Assembly (NCBI GenBank): GCA_012797725.1
Contig: JAAZON010000575.1
Location: forward strand, 1-6,186
Length of the DNA stretch: 6,186 nt
Source of the DNA: SAR324 cluster bacterium
Lineage (GTDB): Bacteria; Bdellovibrionota; UBA2361; JAAZON01
Direction of reading: 5' to 3'
Positions 1-5,526 of the stretch are shown piece by piece. Made by a program: the position numbers and the translations under genes. Every line of letters starts with the position of its first letter. Position 1 is the first letter of the stretch. The notes beneath the pieces were generated by a model. It was not told the origin of the DNA. It saw only the letters and a list, made by a program, of their open reading frames with translations, and made no database searches.

Positions 1-490
1 AACCAACAAACCATAAATCCTTTTCATACTTAAAGCCAATCCAATCTGGGACATGCATTGCTTCCGGAATCAGCCGCTGTATTAAGACCGCAGATTTTAC
101 TTCGTAAGCACCCGCATCTAAAAAAGCCCTAGACACTGCACAAAGACTCCGGCCTGAATCGCAAATATCATCCACAAGCAAAATTGAACGACGCTCTGCT
201 GCCACACCATCTAAATTCACCTTCAATGTCTTATCAATCTGATTTTTCTCAGGGTCGTAACCCCACGTCCTGACAGGAGCCACTTCAACAGAAGTTCCTA
301 TTTTTCGCACTAAATCAGAGAAGAAGAAAATGGCTCCGCGCAGCAGTGGCACCGTAAGGACATCTGTGCTTGTTCGACTTTGAACTTCTGATGCCCACTC
401 CCCAATCTGTTGTCCAAGCTCTTCTGTGCGCTTAGCTATCTCATCTGCTTTAAAAATTGGAACAAAATTAGATGGCACTGCTGCTTTCAT
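1..490 (-). CDS. hpt: Hypoxanthine phosphoribosyltransferase, C-terminus cut off by window edge
   Basis: Type I phosphoribosyltransferase of cytoplasmic purine salvage, expected to convert hypoxanthine or guanine plus PRPP into IMP or GMP. My translation of the complement from ATG at 490 gives 163 codons without a stop, so only the last part of the protein is missing. The PRPP-binding loop ILLVDDICDSGRSL is at residues 103-116, with the paired Asp at 107-108. The segment VPLLRGAIFFFSDLVR (about 47-62) matches the family's first conserved loop, and PDWIGFKYEKDLWFVG (148-163) matches the C-terminal purine-binding segment. A Shine-Dalgarno AGGAA lies at 503-499, 8 bases before the start. It is divergent from the lipoprotein operon and not obviously related to it. 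Family assignment is firm; preference for hypoxanthine, guanine or xanthine cannot be read from this part. Confidence 0.9.
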   Translation of the reverse strand, partial: MKAAVPSNFVPIFKADEIAKRTEELGQQIGEWASEVQSRTSTDVLTVPLLRGAIFFFSDLVRKIGTSVEVAPVRTWGYDPEKNQIDKTLKVNLDGVAAERRSILLVDDICDSGRSLCAVSRAFLDAGAYEVKSAVLIQRLIPEAMHVPDWIGFKYEKDLWFVG

Positions 491-525
491 GACTTAAGTT
501 CCTGTATAAAGTTGTTCCTTTGGCC

Positions 526-540
526 CTTAGTGTGGCTAAG
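526..540. repeat. Small inverted repeat between divergent genes
   Basis: CTTAG at 526-530 and CTAAG at 536-540 are perfect inverted repeats separated by five bases (TGTGG). The dyad sits in the gap between hpt and the plus-strand operon, upstream of the -10 box at 576-581. It could be an operator half-site pair, but five-base arms arise easily by chance and I recognise no regulator for it. Confidence 0.2.
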
Positions 541-552
541 ATCGCAAGTTTC

Positions 553-581
553 TTTCCCAGACCTATAAATTCACCTATAAT
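553..581 (+). promoter_or_regulatory. Putative sigma-70-type promoter of the envelope operon
   Basis: A perfect -10 hexamer TATAAT lies at 576-581. The best -35 at a 17-base spacing is TTTCCC (553-558), which matches only half of TTGACA. Transcription would start near 588, about 40 bases before the preferred start codon at 628. A second AT-rich box, CTATAAAT (563-570), sits just upstream. The -10 is convincing; the weak -35 suggests modest or activator-aided expression. Confidence 0.5.
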
Positions 582-612
582 GTTAAGGATTGGCGAATAC
601 TAACAGATGAAT

Positions 613-619
613 AAAGGAA
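613..619 (+). promoter_or_regulatory. Ribosome binding site that decides the lipoprotein start
   Basis: AAAGGAA at 613-619 lies about 9 bases upstream of the ATG at 628, a normal Shine-Dalgarno distance. The earlier in-frame ATG at 607 overlaps this site and has only an AAGGA some 18 bases upstream. The later start also gives a more compact signal peptide (R-H-S-L-K then a hydrophobic core). Confidence 0.6.
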
Positions 620-627
620 ATTCAAAA

Positions 628-1044
628 ATGCGGCATTCCTTGAAGACTTCATTAATTCCAGGCTTAATTCTTTCCCTCTTTCTGCTGTCTGCTTGCTCCG
701 ATCCCGAACAGCAACAAAAATTAGATGAAACGCTGCAAAGCATACAACGCACTATTTCTGAAGCTGGGAGCAAGATAAAGGAAATAGCTCCTGACAAACG
801 AGAGGTTGGATCATTAGCTGAGGATGAAGTTAAAAAACTCTCAGCGATTGAGTACAATGTTGTTGAATTTGACGAGATGATGTCTCCGGCGGAGATGAAG
901 AATGCCTTAACAAGGCTCGGAGCCGATAGATGGCAGTGCTCTAACATGGTAGCCGTTCGTGGAAAAATAAGGGTCTTCTGCACTCGCAGGCCAGAGAGTT
1001 ATCTTAGGTATTTCCAACGCATTTTACCCCTCCCAAGCTTATGA
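628..1044 (+). CDS. Small putative lipoprotein with DUF4177-like domain
   Basis: Start at 628 is preferred because of its ribosome binding site, giving 138 residues; an in-frame ATG at 607 would add seven. The N-terminus is basic, then hydrophobic (about 9-20), and ends in a good lipobox LSAC with Cys at residue 23, so lipidation and envelope anchoring are expected. A polar helical stretch follows (QQQKLDETLQSIQRTI), likely a short coiled coil. The C-terminal half, EYNVVEF...LTRLGADRWQC...FCTRRP, has the layout of DUF4177: a strand, a helix, then 'L(G)A..W.C' and a closing strand. That family match is by pattern recognition only and its function is unknown. The stop overlaps the next ATG (ATGA at 1041-1044), so it is the first gene of a translationally coupled operon with the M48 protease. 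Confidence 0.75.
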   Translation: MRHSLKTSLIPGLILSLFLLSACSDPEQQQKLDETLQSIQRTISEAGSKIKEIAPDKREVGSLAEDEVKKLSAIEYNVVEFDEMMSPAEMKNALTRLGADRWQCSNMVAVRGKIRVFCTRRPESYLRYFQRILPLPSL

Positions 1045-2093
1045 ATAAGAATATCTTATGGGGCTTGGCTCTAGCTCTGTTTTGTTGCACTTCCTGTGCT
1101 CCCGTGCGGCCCTCTATTCAAGCAGGAATAATTCCTGAGGCCAAGCGCGTTTCTTCAGCCGACGAGGATTATGGCCATAGAGTTGCCTATGAACTTTCGC
1201 GTCAGTTTCCCCTTGATAATGATTATCATACAAACGAGAGAGTTCGCAGGGTGGTTGATCGCCTAGCAGGAGTATCAAGAGGAGTTAATGATCGTTGGAA
1301 AGTTTTTGTATACGAAAGCCGTGATTTCAAAAATGCCGCTGCCACAAGAGGCAATTTTATTTTCGTCTGGACCGGACTCCTGAATTTCATAAGGAATGAC
1401 GCTGAATTGGCAACAATTCTATCTCATGAGATGGCTCATGTACTGGCAGGACACACTCAGTCAGATCCTTCAGAGGAAGCAAGGGAAATAGTCAGTGGCA
1501 TCGCAGGGCAACTTGGAAGGCGAGTATTCTCGTCGCAGGGAGGCAGTGTCGGAATGGCAGCCGGTGTTGCAGGTGCGGTCATTGAAAGCGGAATGAAAGC
1601 TTTAATATTAAACCCGGAACTTCAGAGAAAGGAACTTGAGGCAGATCAAATTGGACTCTTTTTGATGGCTGATGCTGGCTTTGATCCTGAGGATGCAATT
1701 TCATTCTGGAGGAGAGCTGCGCGCGATCCAGATCTGGCCGGAAGCCCAATTGACATACTCTCCTCTCATCCATCATCCAAAACAAGAGAGAAGCACTTGG
1801 AGGAGCTATTGCCACTTGCAAGAGAACGCTACCAAAGCGGTTCTATATCTAATTACCAAGAAACAAGGCAAAGATCTTGGGTGAAATCTCCAAGGCTTAA
1901 TCCTGGGAGACATTATTCTCGCGAAGCCATTGCCCCTGTGTTTGAGAAAGCTTCTGTGTCAAGCCTAATAGTGGGAGAGCTTCCACCACATACTCAAGTT
2001 CTAATAGTGAATGCATGTGAGGATTGGTGTGAAATCGAAGAACCAATTCCTGGTTTTTTAAGAATGTCTGATTTGCAAGGAAATGGGTATTGA
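1041..2093 (+). CDS. M48-family zinc metalloprotease with C-terminal SH3-like domain, exported
   Basis: Periplasmic-type M48 peptidase (the broad group that includes BepA and LoiP), 350 residues. The hydrophobic N-terminus (about 5-18) ends in CTSC, with Cys19 as the probable lipidated residue; the -3 position is Cys rather than Leu, so the lipobox is unusual. The catalytic motif HEMAH is at 129-133 (zinc ligands His129 and His133, catalytic Glu130). The third ligand is Glu198 in ELEAD (198-202), followed by the typical AGFDP, and the conserved SHPSSKTRE is at 242-250. All residues needed for activity are present. Residues about 297-346 look like a bacterial SH3 domain (VGELPPHTQVLIV, then W329 and GFLRMSDL) with Cys326 and Cys330 inside it. 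Relatives degrade misfolded outer-membrane proteins; the substrate here is unknown. It overlaps the upstream gene by 4 bases and abuts the lipocalin gene. Confidence 0.9.
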   Translation: MNKNILWGLALALFCCTSCAPVRPSIQAGIIPEAKRVSSADEDYGHRVAYELSRQFPLDNDYHTNERVRRVVDRLAGVSRGVNDRWKVFVYESRDFKNAAATRGNFIFVWTGLLNFIRNDAELATILSHEMAHVLAGHTQSDPSEEAREIVSGIAGQLGRRVFSSQGGSVGMAAGVAGAVIESGMKALILNPELQRKELEADQIGLFLMADAGFDPEDAISFWRRAARDPDLAGSPIDILSSHPSSKTREKHLEELLPLARERYQSGSISNYQETRQRSWVKSPRLNPGRHYSREAIAPVFEKASVSSLIVGELPPHTQVLIVNACEDWCEIEEPIPGFLRMSDLQGNGY

Positions 2094-2609
2094 ATGAAAA
2101 TGAAAAAGATCCTGTCATTAATTATCGCTTTCCTTTGTGGCTGTGTTGGTATTCCGGATAATGTTGTGCCCGTTGAGGATTTTGAAGTCGCAAGATACTT
2201 AGGAAAGTGGTATGAAATTGCTCGCTTGGATCACTCCTTTGAGAGAGGTTTAAGTAAAGTGAGCGCGGATTACAGCCTAAATGAGGATGGAAGCATTAAA
2301 GTTTTAAATAAAGGCTTTGATGATGAAAGGGGCAAATGGAAAGAAGCCCACGGAAGAGCATTGTTTATTGAAGAGCCAAGCCGCGGCCGCTTGAAAGTAT
2401 CTTTTTTCGGGCCCTTTTACGGCGCATATAATATAATTGAGCTTGACAAGGAGAATTACTCATACGCCCTAGTCTGTGGACCAGATCTCTCTTATCTATG
2501 GATACTTGCAAGGGACACTTCCCTTCAAAACGAGATTAAAGAAAGCCTTATTTCTAAAGCCAAGTCTTTAGGTTTTGAGACTGACAAGTTGATTTTTGTA
2601 AAACATTAA
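2094..2609 (+). CDS. blc: Bacterial lipocalin (Blc type), putative outer-membrane lipoprotein
   Basis: A 171-residue lipocalin, the usual size for the Blc family, whose members bind fatty acids or lysophospholipids at the outer membrane. The signal peptide runs MKMKKILSLIIAFLCGC, with lipobox LCGC and Cys17 as the lipidation site. The lipocalin GxW signature is in GKWYEIARLDHSFERG (37-52, Trp39). Further family marks are the YALVCGPDLSYLWILAR block (124-140), whose Arg140 packs under the barrel, and a final amphipathic helix (146-159). The ATG directly follows the protease stop, with AAGGA at 2077-2081; a second in-frame ATG at 2100 could also be used. It is the last gene of the operon and is followed by a strong terminator. 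The family call is firm; the ligand is inferred from relatives. Confidence 0.92.
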   Translation: MKMKKILSLIIAFLCGCVGIPDNVVPVEDFEVARYLGKWYEIARLDHSFERGLSKVSADYSLNEDGSIKVLNKGFDDERGKWKEAHGRALFIEEPSRGRLKVSFFGPFYGAYNIIELDKENYSYALVCGPDLSYLWILARDTSLQNEIKESLISKAKSLGFETDKLIFVKH

Positions 2610-2642
2610 TAAGTAACCGAACATATATACAAGAATAAGTTT

Positions 2643-2671
2643 AAAGGGGTGCTTCTTAGAAGCCCCCCTTT
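2643..2671. terminator. Bidirectional intrinsic terminator between convergent operons
   Basis: The arms 2643-2655 and 2659-2671 form a 13-pair stem with one mismatch (T2650 against C2664) and a TTA loop: AAAGGGG-T-GCTTC, TTA, GAAGC-C-CCCCTTT. The A-run on one side and T-run on the other let it work on both strands. It lies 33 bases after the lipocalin stop and 5 bases before the end of the minus-strand gene, so it probably ends both operons. Confidence 0.85.
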
Positions 2672-2676
2672 AGTTA

Positions 2677-3828
2677 CTATTTGATTAGGTAAGGCTTTTG
2701 AATTAGCGGATCTCCTTCTCCTGGTTCTGTTCCCCCATCTCCCCCATCTCCACCATCTCCCCCATCACCACAATCTTCTTCACAACGAGTCGTTGTGGTG
2801 TTTGTGATGGTTGTAGATGTTGTAGTTGTTGTGACAATTCCTTCGCAGGTTACTTTACAAACCACGTTAAGGGTATTTATACATCGATCACACCAACAAG
2901 GCTTCTCTACACATTTGATCTTGCCTGGCAAACCTTCTGCCGTGGTACAATCAGTTCCGGTAGCAGGACAACCAAAGACTCTACCATCCCTTATTTCTAT
3001 AGTTCTACCTTTTTTACAGACATTGCCCTCTTGTTCTTCGCATACCTTATAATGACAAAAATCTTGGCCTGGAAAGACGCACTTGTGTGTGCCTCCATCG
3101 GCTGTTGGACAGTCCCTCTCGTTTGTATAAGTGCAAGATTTTTGACTTGTGGGATGCCCTTGAGAATTATAGCATGTGTTATCTTCAGAACAGGTTATTA
3201 TAGGCTCCCCCCCACATTTACCGCTTCTATAGCCCTGATTTCCAAGGCCCAAGTTTTCTCGACAATCTAATGTCGAAAAACAGGTAGTGTGCAAATAGTC
3301 GTCCGCGCCAAGCGAGAAGCCTCCACATGTTGCAGGATTTGGCCGTCCCCACTCATCTTTCCCACTTTCAACACAAGCCCCTCTCCAGCCAGGGAAATCA
3401 GGGCATTGGCATATTTCCATCATGCCTTTTTCCGTCGCTTCCCTACAACAAGGACCATAACCATGAGAGCCGTCAGTTACGCAAGTTCCAGGTACTGTTT
3501 TCCATGTGCCATTTGCACAGGGAGCTGGTTGATCTGGGATCTGCACATCGCCCTCCGTTTCGGCATTTTGAACCACCATATCGCAACATTCCATAATTAT
3601 ACTTCCGTCAGGATTCAATTGAATGGCTCTTATTGTGTTATCCGGCGGATTAATAAAATCTCCCCATTTTATGCAAGTCTTGTTGCAACCTGTCACACCA
3701 ATTTCATGAGGATCATCGCAAAGACTAGGTTCCGGTAAGAGTAGGACAGCGCATAAAAGAAAAATTCTTAGGGGAAAAAAGCAAAAAGGCTCTAAACAAA
3801 TCTTTTTACAAATCAGTCCCAGTTCCAT
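2677..3828 (-). CDS. Secreted cysteine-rich protein with Thr-rich linker and Asp-Gly-Gly tail, unknown function
   Basis: I do not recognise a family. With the start at 3828 the protein has 383 residues. It begins with a signal peptide (basic KK, hydrophobic core about 15-32, PEPSLC before DDP), so export by Sec is expected; the sequence before the Cys does not fit a lipobox. The exported part has 33 cysteines spread over about 300 residues, including CC pairs and CQC, CWC and CDRC, with small loops rich in Gly, Pro, Asn and Asp. This suggests a disulfide-knotted extracellular or surface protein, or less likely metal binding. Next come a Thr-rich linker (about 333-347) and CEEDCG, then four DGG repeats (355-366) and a short tail ending in PYLIK. 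The alternative start at 3897 overlaps the upstream stop (ATGA) and would give 406 residues with a very long basic leader. It lies in an operon with the membrane protein gene at 3894-5123. Confidence 0.8.
   Translation of the reverse strand: MELGLICKKICLEPFCFFPLRIFLLCAVLLLPEPSLCDDPHEIGVTGCNKTCIKWGDFINPPDNTIRAIQLNPDGSIIMECCDMVVQNAETEGDVQIPDQPAPCANGTWKTVPGTCVTDGSHGYGPCCREATEKGMMEICQCPDFPGWRGACVESGKDEWGRPNPATCGGFSLGADDYLHTTCFSTLDCRENLGLGNQGYRSGKCGGEPIITCSEDNTCYNSQGHPTSQKSCTYTNERDCPTADGGTHKCVFPGQDFCHYKVCEEQEGNVCKKGRTIEIRDGRVFGCPATGTDCTTAEGLPGKIKCVEKPCWCDRCINTLNVVCKVTCEGIVTTTTTSTTITNTTTTRCEEDCGDGGDGGDGGDGGTEPGEGDPLIQKPYLIK
2731..2766 (-). repeat. Four tandem 9-base repeats encoding Asp-Gly-Gly
   Basis: On the plus strand the unit TCCCCCATC occurs at 2731-2739, 2740-2748 and 2758-2766, with a one-base variant (TCCACCATC) at 2749-2757. 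A degenerate fifth unit may lie at 2767-2775. On the coding strand each unit reads GAT GGN GGA. The near identity of the units at DNA level, beyond what the protein needs, points to recent slippage duplication. Copy number changes would stay in frame. Confidence 0.85.
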
Positions 3829-3835
3829 ATATATT

Positions 3836-3840
3836 TCCTT
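3836..3840 (-). promoter_or_regulatory. Ribosome binding site for the cysteine-rich protein
   Basis: On the minus strand AAGGA (3840 to 3836, within GTGAAGGAAA) lies 7 bases before the ATG at 3828. This is an ideal Shine-Dalgarno spacing and supports the internal start with its normal-length signal peptide. The upstream ATG at 3897 has only a weaker GAGG four bases before it. Confidence 0.6.
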
Positions 3841-3893
3841 CACTTTATTTATTCTCTTCTCTCTTGCCCTGAGCGTTTCCACCCAGCGACACT

Positions 3894-5123
3894 TCATTTA
3901 CCCTCAGATATCCGTCTTGCGCTAACATCAAACCGCATCTCCAAATCCGATAGAATTGAGACTGCCCATGCCGAATCGGAAATCAGTTTTGTGGCACCCT
4001 CACAGGAGAAACCTTTTCCCATCGTTCCTAAGAATCCGTTATCCCCTATACAAATAGGTCTCTTTTCATAATCAAAACGAGAAATGATAAATTTACTTAT
4101 TAGTTCATGAAGATCTTCTGAAAGTTGAGGACGCAGTGGCAGGATGTTTTTTAATGTTTCAGCACATGCCAAAGCAGGCTGTATTACATTAAATTTGAAC
4201 TCATCTGCCCTTTTGCTTTTGAAATCAGCCTCTTCAAAGTAATAGCTCAAATCATTTAAGATCTCTGGTTCTTTAGTTGCAAGGTAATACTTAGACTTCG
4301 CTAATTGAATAAAACAACTGAAATCCTGCTGATTCATGGGCAAGACTTCTTGAAGAGCCCCTACCCTTAATTCCTCTGATGGTCTTAGCTCATCTATTAT
4401 CTTCTTTGCCGCAATTCTATAAGAATCTCGGTATTGTTGAACTTCGGCCTCCGTATATCTTTTTGGAAGCCATGATGTTTTTAGGAACTCATAAACCTCT
4501 GAGCTATTTGACAGCGCATAGAAGTCAACCAAAGCTCCAGCAATTAGGCTAGAAACCATTATACCTCTGGATACATAAGGAAGTGGTCCCTTGGTATTCA
4601 CATTAGTACGAATGTCTTGAAGGTGATAGGTAATCAACTTGAGAATATCCAGGTTCTTGCTGGCTTTAAATGCATCTATCAGTTGACTAAAATTCACCTC
4701 AAGCCTAGTTGGCGTATATGGGCTTGGTGGTAGTCTTCTAAATAAACTAAAAAGTTTTGAAATATTTTCTAGATGTTCCGAATCTTTGGTCACCTCATAT
4801 TGCTTGGCATTCCCAAGCATTTCCCAAGTAATTGCAGCTACAGGATTTATTGACTTTATGGCACTGCAATTATCATTACTCGCACACTTAGTGCCCTCAA
4901 TTACAAGTTCTGGCCGATGTAGTACAACTAAGAATTTGAAAGCTTCCTTGGCAAGTTCTCGTCCACTGATAGTCTCAATTACTCGGTCTTCATCATGAGA
5001 GTAATTTTTCTCGATTGCTCTTAGAACCAAAATGAGAAAAACGAAAAATACTAGCCCAAAACTCAGAAGCCTTAAGCCCCGAAATTTCAGATATTTTCGC
5101 GAACGACCTCGAGCTTTAGACAT
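3894..5123 (-). CDS. Single-pass membrane protein with large helical extracytoplasmic domain, unknown function
   Basis: A 409-residue protein that I cannot assign to a family. The N-terminus is strongly basic (SKARGRSRKYLKFR), followed by one hydrophobic segment at about 18-36 (LLSFGLVFFVFLILVL). By the positive-inside rule the N-terminus is cytoplasmic and the remaining 370 residues are outside the inner membrane. That domain looks almost wholly alpha-helical, with regularly spaced helices and short loops that could form a helical-repeat or alpha/alpha fold. Cysteine pairs such as C80/C86, and two near the C-terminus in PICIGDNG and GFSCEG, may form disulfides, consistent with periplasmic placement. 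The start at 5123 has only a distant AAGG. It is the first gene of a two-gene operon; its stop TGA (3896-3894) overlaps a possible ATG of the cysteine-rich gene. It might help export, anchor or process that partner, but nothing in the sequence proves this. Confidence 0.75.
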   Translation of the reverse strand: MSKARGRSRKYLKFRGLRLLSFGLVFFVFLILVLRAIEKNYSHDEDRVIETISGRELAKEAFKFLVVLHRPELVIEGTKCASNDNCSAIKSINPVAAITWEMLGNAKQYEVTKDSEHLENISKLFSLFRRLPPSPYTPTRLEVNFSQLIDAFKASKNLDILKLITYHLQDIRTNVNTKGPLPYVSRGIMVSSLIAGALVDFYALSNSSEVYEFLKTSWLPKRYTEAEVQQYRDSYRIAAKKIIDELRPSEELRVGALQEVLPMNQQDFSCFIQLAKSKYYLATKEPEILNDLSYYFEEADFKSKRADEFKFNVIQPALACAETLKNILPLRPQLSEDLHELISKFIISRFDYEKRPICIGDNGFLGTMGKGFSCEGATKLISDSAWAVSILSDLEMRFDVSARRISEGK

Positions 5124-5171
5124 TAGTAAAAGAACCTTAATAACCTAAGGTGCGACAAACCTCATTAGACA

Positions 5172-5200
5172 ATTATATCAAATCGATATTCTTACACTTT
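5172..5200 (-). promoter_or_regulatory. Putative promoter of the membrane protein / cysteine-rich protein operon
   Basis: On the minus strand a perfect TATAAT lies at 5177-5172. At a 17-base spacing the -35 position (5200-5195) reads AAAGTG, a poor match to TTGACA, and falls inside one copy of a 13-base direct repeat. Transcription would start near 5165, about 40 bases before the ATG at 5123. A good -10 with a poor, repeat-covered -35 is typical of activator-dependent promoters. Confidence 0.5.
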
Positions 5201-5227
5201 TGCTTTAGAACGCTCACTTTTGCTTTA
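5195..5227. repeat. Perfect 13-base direct repeat, 20-base period, probable regulator site
   Basis: CACTTTTGCTTTA occurs at 5195-5207 and again at 5215-5227. The start-to-start distance of 20 bases is close to two helical turns, so a dimeric protein could contact both copies on one DNA face. The promoter-proximal copy covers the -35 zone of the minus-strand promoter, as expected for an activator. I do not recognise the motif as a known regulator site. Confidence 0.5.
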
Positions 5228-5365
5228 TTTACGATGCTTCAACGTTAGTCTCAGCTACAGGAAAAAACTTCAGGAAATTCAGTTAGATAGGAGAAGGACG
5301 TAGATGTTCAATACCCACAGGGTATTATAACCGTTCACATGGGTTTGCTAACACCCTGACAACAC

Positions 5366-5406
5366 CGTCATTGCGAGGGCACGCGATAGTGTGCCCGTGG
5401 CAATCC
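5366..5406 (+). repeat. Palindromic repeat unit of the ATTGCGAG...GTGGCAAT type, copy 1
   Basis: CGTCATTGCGAG opens and GTGGCAATCC closes the unit. The outer stem is ATTGC (5370-5374) with GCAAT (5400-5404). The inner stem is GGGCACGC (5377-5384) with GTGTGCCC (5389-5396), containing one G-T pair and a GATA loop. Dispersed repeats with these ends are known from several bacterial lineages, including Rickettsia palindromic elements; membership in a specific family is not shown here. Confidence 0.7.
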
Positions 5407-5414
5407 TTAAGTCC

Positions 5415-5450
5415 AGATTACCACACGCCGCGTTGCGGGCTCGTAATAAC
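5415..5450 (-). repeat. Palindromic repeat unit, decayed copy 2 in opposite orientation
   Basis: Read on the minus strand, this unit opens with TGTTATTACGAG and closes with GTGGTAATCT, matching the ends of the unit at 5366-5406 mostly apart from transitions (GCGAG to ACGAG, GGCAAT to GGTAAT). Its own outer stem ATTAC (5417-5421) with GTAAT (5443-5447) is still perfect. The inner stem is GCCGC with GCGGGC and has a one-base bulge. Only eight bases separate it from copy 1, so the two could pair with each other as well as fold singly. Confidence 0.6.
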
Positions 5451-5492
5451 ATGAACGCTTACACGGGTTATTGAACATTTACGTCTTTCTCC

Positions 5493-5519
5493 TAAAGTTT
5501 CAAAAGAGTAGGCCGACAT
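5493..5519 (+). promoter_or_regulatory. Sigma-28 (FliA-type) flagellar promoter
   Basis: TAAAGTTT at 5493-5500, an exact 11-base spacer, then GCCGACAT at 5512-5519. The FliA consensus is TAAAGTTT-N11-GCCGATAA, so the -35 matches fully and the -10 in six of eight positions. Transcription should start near 5525-5527, about 100 bases before the flagellin-like start codon. The first two bases of the -35 are also the TA flank of the mobile element. This predicts late, flagellar-checkpoint-controlled expression of the gene downstream. Confidence 0.85.
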
Positions 5520-5526
5520 TATAACT

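Larger units (their letters stand above)
5290..5492. mobile_element. 203-base MITE-like element with 24-base terminal inverted repeats flanked by TA
   Basis: The left end (5290-5313, beginning GGAGAAGGACGTAG) and the right end (5469-5492) are inverted repeats matching at 22 of 24 bases; both differences are G versus A. TA lies directly outside both ends (5288-5289 and 5493-5494), as expected for a TA target duplication made by IS630/Tc1-mariner-type transposases. No open reading frame of useful size lies inside, so it would be a non-autonomous miniature element. Inside are a second short inverted pair (CGTTCA 5332-5337, TGAACG 5452-5457), a local hairpin AATACCC-ACA-GGGTATT (5310-5326) and two palindromic units. 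Repeats and TA flanks are seen directly; the family is inference. It could also be a single folding repeat that never transposed by itself. Confidence 0.65.

Noticed and set aside
503..508. TATACA (minus strand) as the -10 box of hpt
   Set aside because: It would place the transcription start at or beyond the hpt ribosome site (AGGAA at 503-499), and no -35 is visible at the right distance.
607..627. Seven-residue upstream extension of the small lipoprotein
   Set aside because: The ATG at 607 lacks a well-spaced ribosome site, whereas 628 has AAAGGAA about 9 bases upstream; kept only as an alternative.
600..983. Minus-strand open frame opposite the DUF4177-like lipoprotein gene
   Set aside because: It is an antisense shadow of a gene with lipobox, ribosome site and coupled neighbour; its own translation shows no signal, motif or ribosome site.
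2731..2775. G-quadruplex on the coding strand of the DGG repeat
   Set aside because: Only three runs of five G are present; the fourth unit has just GG-T-GG, so the usual four-tract rule is not met.
2795..3738. Several plus-strand open frames opposite the cysteine-rich gene
   Set aside because: Cysteine-rich coding sequence leaves few stops on the other strand. These frames overlap each other, lack ribosome sites and have no domain logic, while the minus-strand frame has a signal peptide and patterned cysteines.
3829..3897. Upstream start of the cysteine-rich protein at 3897
   Set aside because: The ATGA overlap is attractive, but it puts about 40 mostly polar, basic residues before the signal-peptide core; the ATG at 3828 has a better ribosome site and a normal leader. 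Both remain possible.
4786..4998. Plus-strand open frame opposite the membrane protein gene
   Set aside because: Short, low-complexity translation without a ribosome site, fully inside a longer well-formed minus-strand gene.
5195..5227. CRISPR array or sigma-28 site on the minus strand from the repeated TAAAGCAAAAGTG
   Set aside because: Only two copies with a 7-base gap, not an array. The CGAT that could serve as a sigma-28 -10 is one base out of register and matches poorly, while a perfect TATAAT is present.
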